A DNA stretch of 64,000 nt from Curvibacter gracilis ATCC BAA-807 (GTDB lineage Bacteria > Pseudomonadota > Gammaproteobacteria > Burkholderiales > Burkholderiaceae_C), in NCBI RefSeq assembly GCF_000518645.1, contig NZ_JADZ01000022.1, positions 62,001 to 126,000 on the forward strand. The letters are read 5' to 3'. Under the pieces are notes generated by a model that was not told the origin of the DNA, searched no databases, and worked only from the letters and a program-made list of their open reading frames with translations. The position numbers were made by a program, and so were the translations under genes. Below, one piece after another: positions 8,696 to 17,254 of this stretch (positions are counted from its first letter, which is position 1; each line of letters opens with the position of its first letter).

Positions 8696-10004
8696 GGCCC
8701 AGATTGGCCCTTAGCGTGGCACCGTCGTACTCCGTGCGTGCCAGCCCGCGCCGGCGCAGCTCGGGCAGCACCCGCTCGGCAAAGTCGCGCAGGCCGTTGG
8801 GCAGCACCGGGGCCATCACGTTGAAGCCGTCGGCACCGTAGTTCACAAAGCGCTCTTCGAGTTGGTCGGCGATCTGCTCGGGCGTGCCCACCAGTTGCCA
8901 GTGGCCCCGGGCACCCGCCACGCGCAGGTAGAGCTGGCGGATGCTCAGGTTCTCGCTGCGGGCCAGCTTCAGCGTCAGGTCCTGGCGGCTCTTGCTGGCA
9001 TTGGTCTCGGGCAGTTCGGGGATCGGCCCGTCCAGGTCGTAGCCCGACAGGTCCACACCGCCGGTGAGCCCCGAGATCAGCGACAGGCCCAGCACCGGGT
9101 CGATCAGCGACTGCAGTTGCTCGAACTTCTCGCGGGCCTCGCTCTCGCTGCTGCCCACCACAGGAAAGACCCCCGGCATCACCAACAGGCTGGCCGGATC
9201 ACGCCCATGGGCTGCCATGCGGCCCTTGAGGTCGGCATAGAAGTCCACCGCGTCCTGCAGCGTCTGCTGGGCGGTGAAGACCACCTCGGCCGTGCGGGCC
9301 GCCAGGGCTTTGCCAGCTTCAGACGAACCCGCCTGCACCAGCACTGGCCGGCCTTGCGGCGAACGCGCCACGTTCAAGGGGCCTTGCACCGAAAAGTGCT
9401 TGCCCTTGTGGTTCAGCACATGGCGGTGTGCCGGGTCGAACACCCGACCACCGGCCTTGTCCCACACAAAGGCATCGGCGTCCCAGCTGTTCCACAGGCC
9501 TTGCACCACATCGGCAAACTCGCTGGCACGTTCGTAGCGGTCGGCATGGGCCAGGTGGTGCTCCAGGTTGAAATTGCGCGCCTCGAACTCGCTGGACGAG
9601 GTGACCAGGTTCCAGCCTGAGCGCCCGCCGCTCAGGTGGTCCAGCGAGGCAAACTTGCGCGCAATGTGAAAGGGCTCATTGAAGCTGGTCGAGGCCGTGC
9701 CCACCAGGCCGATGCGCTCGGTCACGGCCGACAGAGACGACAGCAGCGTGAGCGGCTCGAACTGCGACACATAGCTGTGCGCGGTGCGGCTCAGTACCTC
9801 AGGCCGGTCGCCCCGGGTGCCCACACCGTCGGCCAGGAACAGCAGGTCAAAGCGCGCCGCCTCGGCGATCTGGGCCAGCTCACGGTAGTGACGGATGTTG
9901 AGCCCCGCACCGGGCACCGTGTCCGGGTGGCGCCAGGCCGCGATGTGGTGGCCGGTGGGGTACAGAAAGGCGCCAAAGCGCAAAAAGCCAGATCGTTTGG
10001 CCAT
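8685..10004 (-). CDS. FMN-dependent monooxygenase, DszA/NtaA/SnaA family
   Basis: Luciferase-like TIM-barrel monooxygenase that uses FMNH2 from a separate reductase, 439 residues. It matches the DszA/NtaA subgroup through GAFLYPTGHHIAAWRHP, FDLLFLADG, FHIARKFASLDHLSGGRSGWNLVTS, EARNFNLEHHLAHADRYERA, VVQGLWNSWD and RSPQGRPVLVQAGSSEAG. Known members oxidise sulfones (DszA), nitrilotriacetate or pristinamycin precursors, so the substrate cannot be fixed by sequence. It follows a family-5 ABC receptor by 23 bases on the same strand. Co-localisation with an SfnG-like monooxygenase and a DszB-like desulfinase within 12 kb favours an organosulfur substrate. No flavin reductase is nearby. Confidence 0.88.
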   Translation of the reverse strand: MAKRSGFLRFGAFLYPTGHHIAAWRHPDTVPGAGLNIRHYRELAQIAEAARFDLLFLADGVGTRGDRPEVLSRTAHSYVSQFEPLTLLSSLSAVTERIGLVGTASTSFNEPFHIARKFASLDHLSGGRSGWNLVTSSSEFEARNFNLEHHLAHADRYERASEFADVVQGLWNSWDADAFVWDKAGGRVFDPAHRHVLNHKGKHFSVQGPLNVARSPQGRPVLVQAGSSEAGKALAARTAEVVFTAQQTLQDAVDFYADLKGRMAAHGRDPASLLVMPGVFPVVGSSESEAREKFEQLQSLIDPVLGLSLISGLTGGVDLSGYDLDGPIPELPETNASKSRQDLTLKLARSENLSIRQLYLRVAGARGHWQLVGTPEQIADQLEERFVNYGADGFNVMAPVLPNGLRDFAERVLPELRRRGLARTEYDGATLRANLGLQA

Positions 10005-10027
10005 GGGTCAGTCTCCGGGAAGGGCGC

Positions 10028-11665
10028 TCAGGGCGCCAGGTACAGCTCGGCAAAGGAATCGTTGAGCCCGTTCGAATTGAGGGTGTGGCGGCGCACCTTC
10101 TTCTGGGCCACGGTCACGGGTTGGAAGGCGGCCAGGTTCACCACCGGCAGCTCCTGATGGATGATCTGTTGGAAGCGGAAGAACAGGCCGCGCCGACGCG
10201 TCAGGTCGGGCTCGACGGCAGCAGCTTCGAGCAACTGGTCCACTTCGGGGTTGGCGTAGTGGCTGGCGTTCGAGAAGCCCAGACCGGGCTTGAAGTTCTT
10301 CGACCAGTAGATGCGCTGTACGCCCACCGTGGGGTCGAAGTTGTTGTTGAGGTTGTTCACCGCGATGTCGAAGCTGCGGTCGGTATAGACCGCCTTCACA
10401 AAGCTGCCGAAATCGTAGGCCGCGATGCTGGCGTCGATGCCGATGCGGTTCAGGGCCTGGCGCAGGTATTCGGTGGTGCGGCGGTTGCCTTCCTGGTAGT
10501 AGGGGTTGTAGGTCAGGCGCAGTGCAAAGCGCTTGCCGTCGGCCTTGCGGGCAAAGCCGGCCTCGTCCAGCAGCCGCTCGCTCAGGGCCGGGTCGTAGGC
10601 ATGCGGGTTGATGCGCAAGTCGCTGAACTGCTTGAGCACCGGCGTGATCGGCGTGGGCGAGACCTCTGCAAAGCCGAACCAGGCTGTCTTGACCAGGGCC
10701 TTCGGATCCACCGCATGGGCAATGGCCAGACGCACCTTGGGGTTGGCCAGAGCAGGCGTGTCGAGGTTGAACTCGAACTGAGACTGCTGGCCCCCGTATT
10801 CGTATCCGCGGGTGGTGATGTCCAGCGTGGGCAGGCTGCGCAGGCGCGCCACATCACCCAGCGGTACGGGGGTGTCACCGGCCAGATCAAGCTGGCCCGA
10901 TTCCAGCGCGGCCGCACGGGCCGCCGGATCGGGGATGATGCGCACCACGATGCGGTCCAGGTAGGGCTTGGGCTTGTCCCAGTAATCCGGGTTGCGCTCC
11001 AGGATGATGTGGCTGCCCTTGACCCATTCCTTGAACACGAAGGGCCCCGTGCCCACCGGCTTGGTGTTGTAGGGGTTGGCGCGGATGTCGGTGCCCTCGT
11101 ACAGGTGGCGCGGCACGATGGGCGACTCGCTGGAGGCCAGGGCAGTCAGCAGATAGGGTGCCGGCTTGCTCAGCACGATGATGGCCGTGTGGGCGTCCGG
11201 CGTGCGCACCTCCGACACATTGGCGAAGGTGGCCCGGCCGCGCGGATGGAACTCCTTGAGCGTGAGGATGGAAAACGCCACATCGGCCGAGCTGAAATCG
11301 CGCCCATCGTGCCACTTCACGCCGCGGCGCAACTCGAACCGGTATTGCAGCCCGTCGGGCGACACCTGCCAGCGCGTGGCCAGACGGGCCTCCGGCTTGA
11401 ACTCGAAGTCGTAGGCCAGCAGGCCCTCGACCACCTTGGTGCCCACCTTCTGCGGAAAACCGAAGGTGTTGTCGATCGAAACGATGGTGGCTGCTTCGGG
11501 CACCACCCCGAATTGCAACGTGCCGCCATGCACGGCTTGGCCAGACGGGGCCACCGGCCTGGCAGCAGGCGTCTGAGCGCCAGCCCAGCCCCCCACCCCC
11601 AGCCAGGCGCACAGCGCCAAGACCTGAAGCTGGCCCTGCCAGTCGCGTTTCAGTCGATTCAACAT
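10028..11665 (-). CDS. ABC transporter substrate-binding protein, family 5
   Basis: Periplasmic peptide/nickel/opine-type (DppA/OppA-like) receptor. I chose the ATG at 11665 (MLNRLKRDWQGQLQVLALCAWLG) because it gives a normal signal peptide ending near WAGAQT; a start 13 codons upstream is possible. The mature protein begins with GGTLQFGVVPEA and shows the family signature FELRRGVKWHDGRDFSSADVAFS, VGTGPFVFKEWVKGSHIILERNPDYW. About 545 residues, normal length. It shares a transcript with the DszA-like monooxygenase (23-base gap). No permease or ATPase genes accompany it, so it must borrow a membrane complex from elsewhere. Confidence 0.9.
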   Translation of the reverse strand: MLNRLKRDWQGQLQVLALCAWLGVGGWAGAQTPAARPVAPSGQAVHGGTLQFGVVPEAATIVSIDNTFGFPQKVGTKVVEGLLAYDFEFKPEARLATRWQVSPDGLQYRFELRRGVKWHDGRDFSSADVAFSILTLKEFHPRGRATFANVSEVRTPDAHTAIIVLSKPAPYLLTALASSESPIVPRHLYEGTDIRANPYNTKPVGTGPFVFKEWVKGSHIILERNPDYWDKPKPYLDRIVVRIIPDPAARAAALESGQLDLAGDTPVPLGDVARLRSLPTLDITTRGYEYGGQQSQFEFNLDTPALANPKVRLAIAHAVDPKALVKTAWFGFAEVSPTPITPVLKQFSDLRINPHAYDPALSERLLDEAGFARKADGKRFALRLTYNPYYQEGNRRTTEYLRQALNRIGIDASIAAYDFGSFVKAVYTDRSFDIAVNNLNNNFDPTVGVQRIYWSKNFKPGLGFSNASHYANPEVDQLLEAAAVEPDLTRRRGLFFRFQQIIHQELPVVNLAAFQPVTVAQKKVRRHTLNSNGLNDSFAELYLAP

Positions 11666-11874
11666 GCACACTCCAGAAAACAAGCCGGTCCAGCCACCGG
11701 ACATGGTGGCCTGGACGGTTGGCGCAAATCCTATCGGCGGGTGTTGCGTCGACTTAGACGGATTTCAGAGATGGAATGTTGAAAAAGAGAGGGCCTGGCA
11801 CCGGGCCTCATGCAGGCGGCTAAACTGGCAAAAATCATGAAACCGCCCGTCGCCTGCGTTCGGGCGCCTGCCCG

Positions 11875-13023
11875 ATGACGTCTCTGGACCTGCGCAGTTT
11901 CAACTTTCTCGCGGCCCTTCAATGCGCCGTGATGGGGGCCGTGTTGCTGGGCATCCGGCACAACTTTCCGAGCGAGATCAAAGGCCTTCGGTATTGGGGT
12001 GTGGCCCCCCTTCTTGCCCTGGGCACCACCGCCTTTTACGCCTTGCTAGGGCATGCGCCGGCCCTGTTGGTCGGCCTGGGGGGCAATGGGCTGTTGATGG
12101 CTTGCACGGTGACCCTGCTGGCGGGCACCTGCGAATTTCTGGGTCGCCCCTGGCGCTGGTGGCCCTGGGTGGTGCTGGTGCTGGGGTGTCTGGCAGGCCT
12201 CTTTGTGTTTTTTGTGATCTGGCCCGATTACCGCCCGCGCATGCTGATCTTCGGGCTGGGCATGGCCCTCATCTGTGGGGTGCACACCCAGGTGTTGGCC
12301 CGCCATGGGCGTGGCTTTGCCGCCCGGCTGATGCTGGTGGCGATGGCCTGGCAGACCTTGGTGCTGCTGACGCGCGCACTGACCACCTACTGGATCGACA
12401 CCCCCGAGACGCAACGCTTTGACGCCGGCTCGGTCATCCACATGGTGTTTGTGGCCACCTTCAGCTTCACCATCCTGATGGTGCTGGTGAGCGCCCAGCT
12501 GATGGCCAGCGAGCGGGTGCGACAGGAGTTTGAACACCTGGCCAGCCACGACGAGCTGACCGGTGCCCTCAACCGCCGGGCCATCCTGCGCCTGGCAGAT
12601 CAAGCCCACGCACGCTGGCAACTGGAAGGCCAGGCCTATGCCCTTCTGCTGCTCGATCTAGACCACTTCAAACGAATCAATGACAACCACGGCCACCAGG
12701 CCGGCGACCGCACGCTGGTGAAGGTGGCCGCCACCTTGCAACAAGGCCTGCGCCCGCTCGACCGGGTGGGCCGCTACGGCGGCGAAGAGTTCATCGCCCT
12801 GCTGCCGATCAGCGATCTGGCGTCGGCGCAGCGGATGGCCGAACGCCTGCAGGCGCGGGTGGAAAGGCTGCCGGCTGACGCCGACACGCCTGCCTGCACG
12901 GTGTCCATCGGGGTGGCCCTGGTGCAGGCCGACGACGCCTCTTGCGATGCCGTGGTGGGCCGTGCCGACCGGGCGCTGTACCAGGCCAAGGCGGCGGGGC
13001 GCAACCAGGTGAGCCTGGGCTGA
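11875..13023 (+). CDS. Membrane-bound diguanylate cyclase (GGDEF)
   Basis: Makes cyclic di-GMP. 382 residues: an N-terminal membrane sensor of about six or seven hydrophobic helices (residues about 5-205), then a GGDEF domain (about 215-382) starting HDELTGALNRRAILRL, with LLDLDHFKRINDNHGHQAGD and active-site RYGGEEF. The inhibitory I-site RPLD stands exactly five residues before GGEEF, so product feedback inhibition is expected. There is no EAL domain. The gene is divergent from the ABC receptor/DszA-like pair, sharing a 209-base gap. Its ligand is unknown; a role sensing the local substrates is speculative. Confidence 0.93.
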   Translation: MTSLDLRSFNFLAALQCAVMGAVLLGIRHNFPSEIKGLRYWGVAPLLALGTTAFYALLGHAPALLVGLGGNGLLMACTVTLLAGTCEFLGRPWRWWPWVVLVLGCLAGLFVFFVIWPDYRPRMLIFGLGMALICGVHTQVLARHGRGFAARLMLVAMAWQTLVLLTRALTTYWIDTPETQRFDAGSVIHMVFVATFSFTILMVLVSAQLMASERVRQEFEHLASHDELTGALNRRAILRLADQAHARWQLEGQAYALLLLDLDHFKRINDNHGHQAGDRTLVKVAATLQQGLRPLDRVGRYGGEEFIALLPISDLASAQRMAERLQARVERLPADADTPACTVSIGVALVQADDASCDAVVGRADRALYQAKAAGRNQVSLG

Positions 13024-13070
13024 ACCAGGCCTGAACGCCGTCCTGGCGCCCAGCGGATCAGAGACCGGGC

Positions 13071-14093
13071 TCAGCCTGCTGCAGGCAGCACAAAGGGCAC
13101 GCGCCCTTCCACCGGGTGCCCCGGGTCGGTGTAGCCCGGGGTGGAGCTGTGGCCCGCGGGCACCAGGCGATTCACCAAGGCCTCGTCCTCAGGCGTCAGC
13201 ACGACATCCTGCGCCTTCACGTAGGCCTGCCACTGTTCCTCGGTGCGTGGACCGGCGATGAAAGACGTGACCAGGCGGTTGTTCAGCACCCAGGCCACGG
13301 CCAGCTCGGCCGGGGTGATGCCGCGGGCTTCGGCATGCTCGCGCAACTGGCGTGCGATGCGCAGCGACTCGGGGCGCCATTCGGTTTCGAGCAAACGCTT
13401 GTCATGGCGTGCGGCGCGCGAGTCGGCCGGGGGCGGCGCATCAGGGTCGTACTTGGCCGTCAGCACACCACGGGCCAGCGCGCTGTACGAGACCACGCCC
13501 AGGCCATAGTGGGCGGCGGCGGGCAGTTGCTCCACTTCGGCACTGCGGTCCACCAGGTTGTAAAGGGGCTGGCTGGCCACCGGGCGGTCAATGCCTTCGG
13601 CATCGGCCAGGTGGGCCACTTCGGCAATGCGCCAACCGCGAAAGTTGGCCAGGCCGAAGTAGCGCAGCTTGCCGGCCCGCACCAGATCGCCCAGGGCCCG
13701 CACGGCCTCGCCCAGCGGGGCCTCGAAGTCAGCACGGTGCAGGTACAGCAGGTCGATGTAGTCGGTGCCCAGGCGCTTGAGGCTGCCTTCCACCGCCTGC
13801 ACGATCCACTTGCGCGAAGTGCCGCGCTGATTGGGCCCCGGCCCCATGGGGTTGGACAGCTTGGTGGCCAGCACCCAATGGTCGCGGTCGCCCTGCAGGG
13901 CGCGGCCCACCACCTCTTCGGTGCGGCCCTTCTGGTAGGCGTCGGCCGTGTCGATGAAGTTGACGCCCTGCTCGCGGGCACTGGCAATGATGCGATGCGA
14001 GGTGGGCTCGTCGGTGGCACCGCCGAACATCATGGTGCCCAGGCTCAGGCGGGACACGCGCAGGCCGCTGCGGCCCAGGTAACGGTAGGTCAT
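13071..14093 (-). CDS. Aldo/keto reductase
   Basis: NADPH-dependent carbonyl reductase, 340 residues, (beta/alpha)8 barrel of the YdhF/Tas/AKR11-13-like group. Catalytic tetrad visible: Asp and Tyr in FIDTADAYQKGRTEEVVG, Lys in VLATKLSNP, His in LLYLHRAD. Cofactor-binding end reads LVTSFIAGPRTEEQW. Starts MTYRYLGRSGLRVSRLSLGTMMFGG, typical of the family. It is divergent from the SfnG-like monooxygenase with a 242-base gap that contains a palindrome at 14246-14258. Substrate unknown; membership in the organosulfur region is positional only. Confidence 0.9.
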   Translation of the reverse strand: MTYRYLGRSGLRVSRLSLGTMMFGGATDEPTSHRIIASAREQGVNFIDTADAYQKGRTEEVVGRALQGDRDHWVLATKLSNPMGPGPNQRGTSRKWIVQAVEGSLKRLGTDYIDLLYLHRADFEAPLGEAVRALGDLVRAGKLRYFGLANFRGWRIAEVAHLADAEGIDRPVASQPLYNLVDRSAEVEQLPAAAHYGLGVVSYSALARGVLTAKYDPDAPPPADSRAARHDKRLLETEWRPESLRIARQLREHAEARGITPAELAVAWVLNNRLVTSFIAGPRTEEQWQAYVKAQDVVLTPEDEALVNRLVPAGHSSTPGYTDPGHPVEGRVPFVLPAAG

Positions 14094-14245
14094 GGGATGG
14101 GTTTCCGGGTTTGAAAAGAAGCGCGGCGGTCACGCACCGCAAGCCCGTCGTGGTGGGGCTCTTTTTCATTCTAGAAACCAGACGCCCCTTTGGAAGCCGC
14201 GCCCAGCAACGATTTCCAAGGATCGACATCCGAAATCGGCATAGC

Positions 14246-14258
14246 GCATTTGAAATGC
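14246..14258. promoter_or_regulatory. Palindrome upstream of SfnG-like operon
   Basis: GCATTTGAAATGC is a perfect 6-1-6 palindrome in the 242-base gap between the divergent aldo/keto reductase and SfnG-like genes, 78 bases before the latter's start. A second small inverted repeat (GAATG, 8 bases, CATTC) follows at 14268-14285. Likely regulator-binding DNA; the regulator is not encoded next to it. Confidence 0.4.
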
Positions 14259-14335
14259 TGCGACCCAGAATGCGCACTCTCATTCCACCTGAATGCACCT
14301 GAATTCCTCACCTGCGAGCGCACGCTTCAAACACC

Positions 14336-15523
14336 ATGTCACTGCCATCTCATGCCGGGGCCCTGGTCGGCCTGGACCGCTTTGCCGCCCCCACCGATTT
14401 CCCGGACAGCCCCTTGTCGCAAGCCCTGAAGCAACCCGTTCTGCTGGGCCTGTTCCTGCCCATCCAGGCCGGTGGCTGGAGTGCCTCGACCCTGCCGCGC
14501 AGCACCGACTGGCGCTTCGACTACAACCGCGACCTGGTGCTGAAAGCCGAGTCACTGGGCTTTGATCTGGTGTTTGCGCTGTCGCAGTGGCTGCCCAAGG
14601 GCGGCTATGGCGGCGTATTCGACGGCAATGCCCTCGACTCGTTCATGACCACCGCGGCACTGACCTCGGTGACGCAGCGCATCATCCTGATCTCGACCCT
14701 GCACGTGCTGTATGGGCCCCTGCACCCGTTGCACCTGGCCAAGTGGGGCGCCACGCTGGACCACATCTCGGGTGGACGCTGGGGCATCAACGTGGTCACC
14801 GGTCACCGCGAGGTGGAGCACCGCATGTTCGGCTGGGAGCGCATCGAACACGACCATCGCTACGACCTGACGGCCGAATTCATCGAGGTGGTGCAGCGCC
14901 TGTGGAGCGACCCCGAGAACTACAGCTATGAAGGCCGCGAGTCGAGCTGGAAGCTGCAGGGTGCCTTTGTCAGCCCCAAGCCCCGCTATGGTCGCCCTGT
15001 GCTGGTCAATGCCACCGGCTCGGAGGCCGGCTTCGAGTACGCGGCGCGCTACTCCGACATCGTCTTCATCACCAGCCCTGCGGGCTCGGATTTCGCAAGC
15101 GCCGTGAAGGCGCTGCCGGCCCACATCGCCGACCTGAAGGCACGCGCGCGCCAGCAGGGCCGCGAAGTGCGCACCCTGCTGAACCCGCTGGTGATCAGCC
15201 GCGACACCGAGGCCGAGACCCGCGCCTACTACGACGCCATCGTGGCCCACCAGGACCCGACCACGCCCCAGGGCTTCAACAGCCTGGCCAGCGACGCCCA
15301 CGCCTGGAAAGGCCGGGTCGGCATCGACCCACCGAGCCGCCGCGCCATCGGCGGCAACATCGAAGTGGTGGGCACGCCCGAGCAGGTGGTGGAGCAGTTT
15401 GTGCAACTGCACCGCGCCGGCGTGGATGGGCTGCAACTGAGCTTCTACGACTTCAAGCCAGACCTCGAATATTTCGGCGACCGCATCCTGCCCCTGCTCA
15501 AGCAGGCCGGCCTGCGCCTGTGA
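14336..15523 (+). CDS. FMN-dependent monooxygenase, SfnG/SsuD-like
   Basis: Luciferase-like two-component flavin monooxygenase, 395 residues. Segments TAALTSVTQRIILISTLHVLYG, HLAKWGATLDHISGGRWGINVVTGHREVEHRMFG and RPVLVNATGSEAGFEYAARYSDIVFITSPAG resemble dimethylsulfone monooxygenase SfnG and the alkanesulfonate monooxygenase group, which cleave C-S bonds with FMNH2 and oxygen. It leads a plus-strand run (14336-22474) with two family-5 ABC receptors, an amidase, a DszB-like desulfinase and an NmrA-like protein. No ribosome-binding site is obvious before the ATG, so the exact start is less certain. Dibasic or sulfone substrates are possible; the actual substrate is unknown. Confidence 0.85.
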   Translation: MSLPSHAGALVGLDRFAAPTDFPDSPLSQALKQPVLLGLFLPIQAGGWSASTLPRSTDWRFDYNRDLVLKAESLGFDLVFALSQWLPKGGYGGVFDGNALDSFMTTAALTSVTQRIILISTLHVLYGPLHPLHLAKWGATLDHISGGRWGINVVTGHREVEHRMFGWERIEHDHRYDLTAEFIEVVQRLWSDPENYSYEGRESSWKLQGAFVSPKPRYGRPVLVNATGSEAGFEYAARYSDIVFITSPAGSDFASAVKALPAHIADLKARARQQGREVRTLLNPLVISRDTEAETRAYYDAIVAHQDPTTPQGFNSLASDAHAWKGRVGIDPPSRRAIGGNIEVVGTPEQVVEQFVQLHRAGVDGLQLSFYDFKPDLEYFGDRILPLLKQAGLRL

Positions 15524-15590
15524 GCGCTGCATGAACCCGCAACACCCCACCCACCGTCCCATCCACGTGAAACCGACCTTGAAAGCCACC

Positions 15591-17204
15591 ATGACCCAGC
15601 GCCTGCCCCAACTCAACCGCCGCCTGCTCGCCCTGCTGCTGGCCGCCCTGCCCCTGGCCGGCGCCAGCCTGAGCGCCAGCGCCCAAGGGAGCGCGGCCAA
15701 GCCCCAAAGCGGCGGCACCCTGACCCTGGCCACCGACCTGGAACCGCCGTCGCTGGTGTCGTTTCTCGACACCAACACCCGCATCCGCAACATCAGCGCC
15801 AAGATCGTCGAGGGCCTGCTGCGCTACGACAGCCAGTTCAAGCCCCAGCCCCTGCTGGCCACCAGTTGGAGCGTGAGCCCCGATGGCCTGCGCTACACCT
15901 TCAAGCTGCGCCCCGGCGTGAAGTGGCACGACGGCAAGGATTTCACCGCGGCCGACGTGCGCTTTTCGCTGTCGGCGCAAAAGAAGCAGGGCCCGCGCGG
16001 GCGCATCACCCTGGCCAACCTGGAGCGCGTGGACACGCCCGACCCGCTGACCGCCGTGCTGGTGCTGAACAAGCCCACACCGTTCCTGCTGAAATCGCTG
16101 TCGTCGGCCGAGCTGCCCATCGTGCCGGCCCACCGCTACACCGAGGCCGACCCGCTGACCAGCCCGAACCAGAGCGCGCCCATCGGCACCGGGCCGTTTG
16201 TGTTTGCTGAGTGGGTGCGGGGCAGCCACGTGCTGCTCAAGAAGAATCCCCATTACTGGCAGGCGGGCAAGCCGTATCTGGACCGCGCCGTGATCAAGTT
16301 CATCGGCGACCGCGCCGGCATCGTGGCCGCGCTGGAGGCTGGCGAGATCGACGTGGCCACCAACATCAACCTGGCTGACCTGGACCGCCTGGCCCAGAAC
16401 CCCAAGGTGCAGGTGGACGACAGCTATGACGGCTTTCTGAACAACGCCGCCTTCCTGGAGTTCAACGTCGAGCACCCCATCCTCGCCAAGCCTGAAGTGC
16501 GTCAGGCCATTGCGCACGCCATCGACCGCAACGCGCTGCGCACCACGGTCTATTACAAGCGTGCCGAGGTGGTCAACTCGCCCGTGCCCAGCGTGCTGTC
16601 GAGCTACTACGACGACAGCACCTTCCAGTACCCCTACGACGTGGCCCGCGCCAACCAGTTGCTGGACCAGGCCGGCTACCCACGCCAGGCCAACGGCCAG
16701 CGCTTTGCGCTGCGCATCACCAACATCCCGGGCGCCGACTTCAAACGCAGCTCGGAGTTCCTGCGCAATGCGCTGGGGCGTGTGGGCATCAAGGCCGAAC
16801 TGCAGGACGGCGACATGGCCAGCTTCTTCAAGCGCGTCTACACCGCGCGCGACTTCGACCTGAACATCAACGGCCTGGGCCGCCTGTTCGACCCCATCGT
16901 GGGCGTGCAGCGCATCTATTGGTCCGACGGCATCAAGAACCCGCTGATCTGGATCAACGCCGCCCACTACAACAACCCCCAGGTGGATGAGCTGTTCCGC
17001 CAGGCTGCGGTGGAAGTGGACGAGGGCAAGCGCGCCGGCCAGTTCAAGCAGATCCAGCAGATCGTGGGTCGCGAACTGCCGGTGTACCCGCTGGTCACCG
17101 TGCCCGGCCCCTCGGCCCTGAACAAGCGCGTGCACAACTTCTTCAACAGCATCGACCTGCACGCGGGCGACTGGTCCGACACCTGGGTCGAGGGCGGCAA
17201 GTAA
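15591..17204 (+). CDS. ABC transporter substrate-binding protein, family 5
   Basis: Periplasmic DppA-like receptor. The ATG at 15591 (MTQRLPQLNRRLLALLLAALPLAG) gives a clean Sec signal peptide ending SASA; an in-frame ATG at 15531 would add 20 charged residues. Signature FKLRPGVKWHDGKDFTAADVRFS and IGTGPFVFAEWVRGSHVLLKKNPHYW. About 537 residues. It lies 68 bases after the SfnG-like monooxygenase and 51 before an amidase, same strand, probably one transcript. It is a diverged paralogue of the receptors at 10028 and 18791, and like them lacks permease and ATPase partners. Confidence 0.9.
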   Translation: MTQRLPQLNRRLLALLLAALPLAGASLSASAQGSAAKPQSGGTLTLATDLEPPSLVSFLDTNTRIRNISAKIVEGLLRYDSQFKPQPLLATSWSVSPDGLRYTFKLRPGVKWHDGKDFTAADVRFSLSAQKKQGPRGRITLANLERVDTPDPLTAVLVLNKPTPFLLKSLSSAELPIVPAHRYTEADPLTSPNQSAPIGTGPFVFAEWVRGSHVLLKKNPHYWQAGKPYLDRAVIKFIGDRAGIVAALEAGEIDVATNINLADLDRLAQNPKVQVDDSYDGFLNNAAFLEFNVEHPILAKPEVRQAIAHAIDRNALRTTVYYKRAEVVNSPVPSVLSSYYDDSTFQYPYDVARANQLLDQAGYPRQANGQRFALRITNIPGADFKRSSEFLRNALGRVGIKAELQDGDMASFFKRVYTARDFDLNINGLGRLFDPIVGVQRIYWSDGIKNPLIWINAAHYNNPQVDELFRQAAVEVDEGKRAGQFKQIQQIVGRELPVYPLVTVPGPSALNKRVHNFFNSIDLHAGDWSDTWVEGGK

Positions 17205-17254
17205 GCCCCGGCGCGACTGAAGCACCACCCACCACCACAGAAAGCGAGCCGTCC

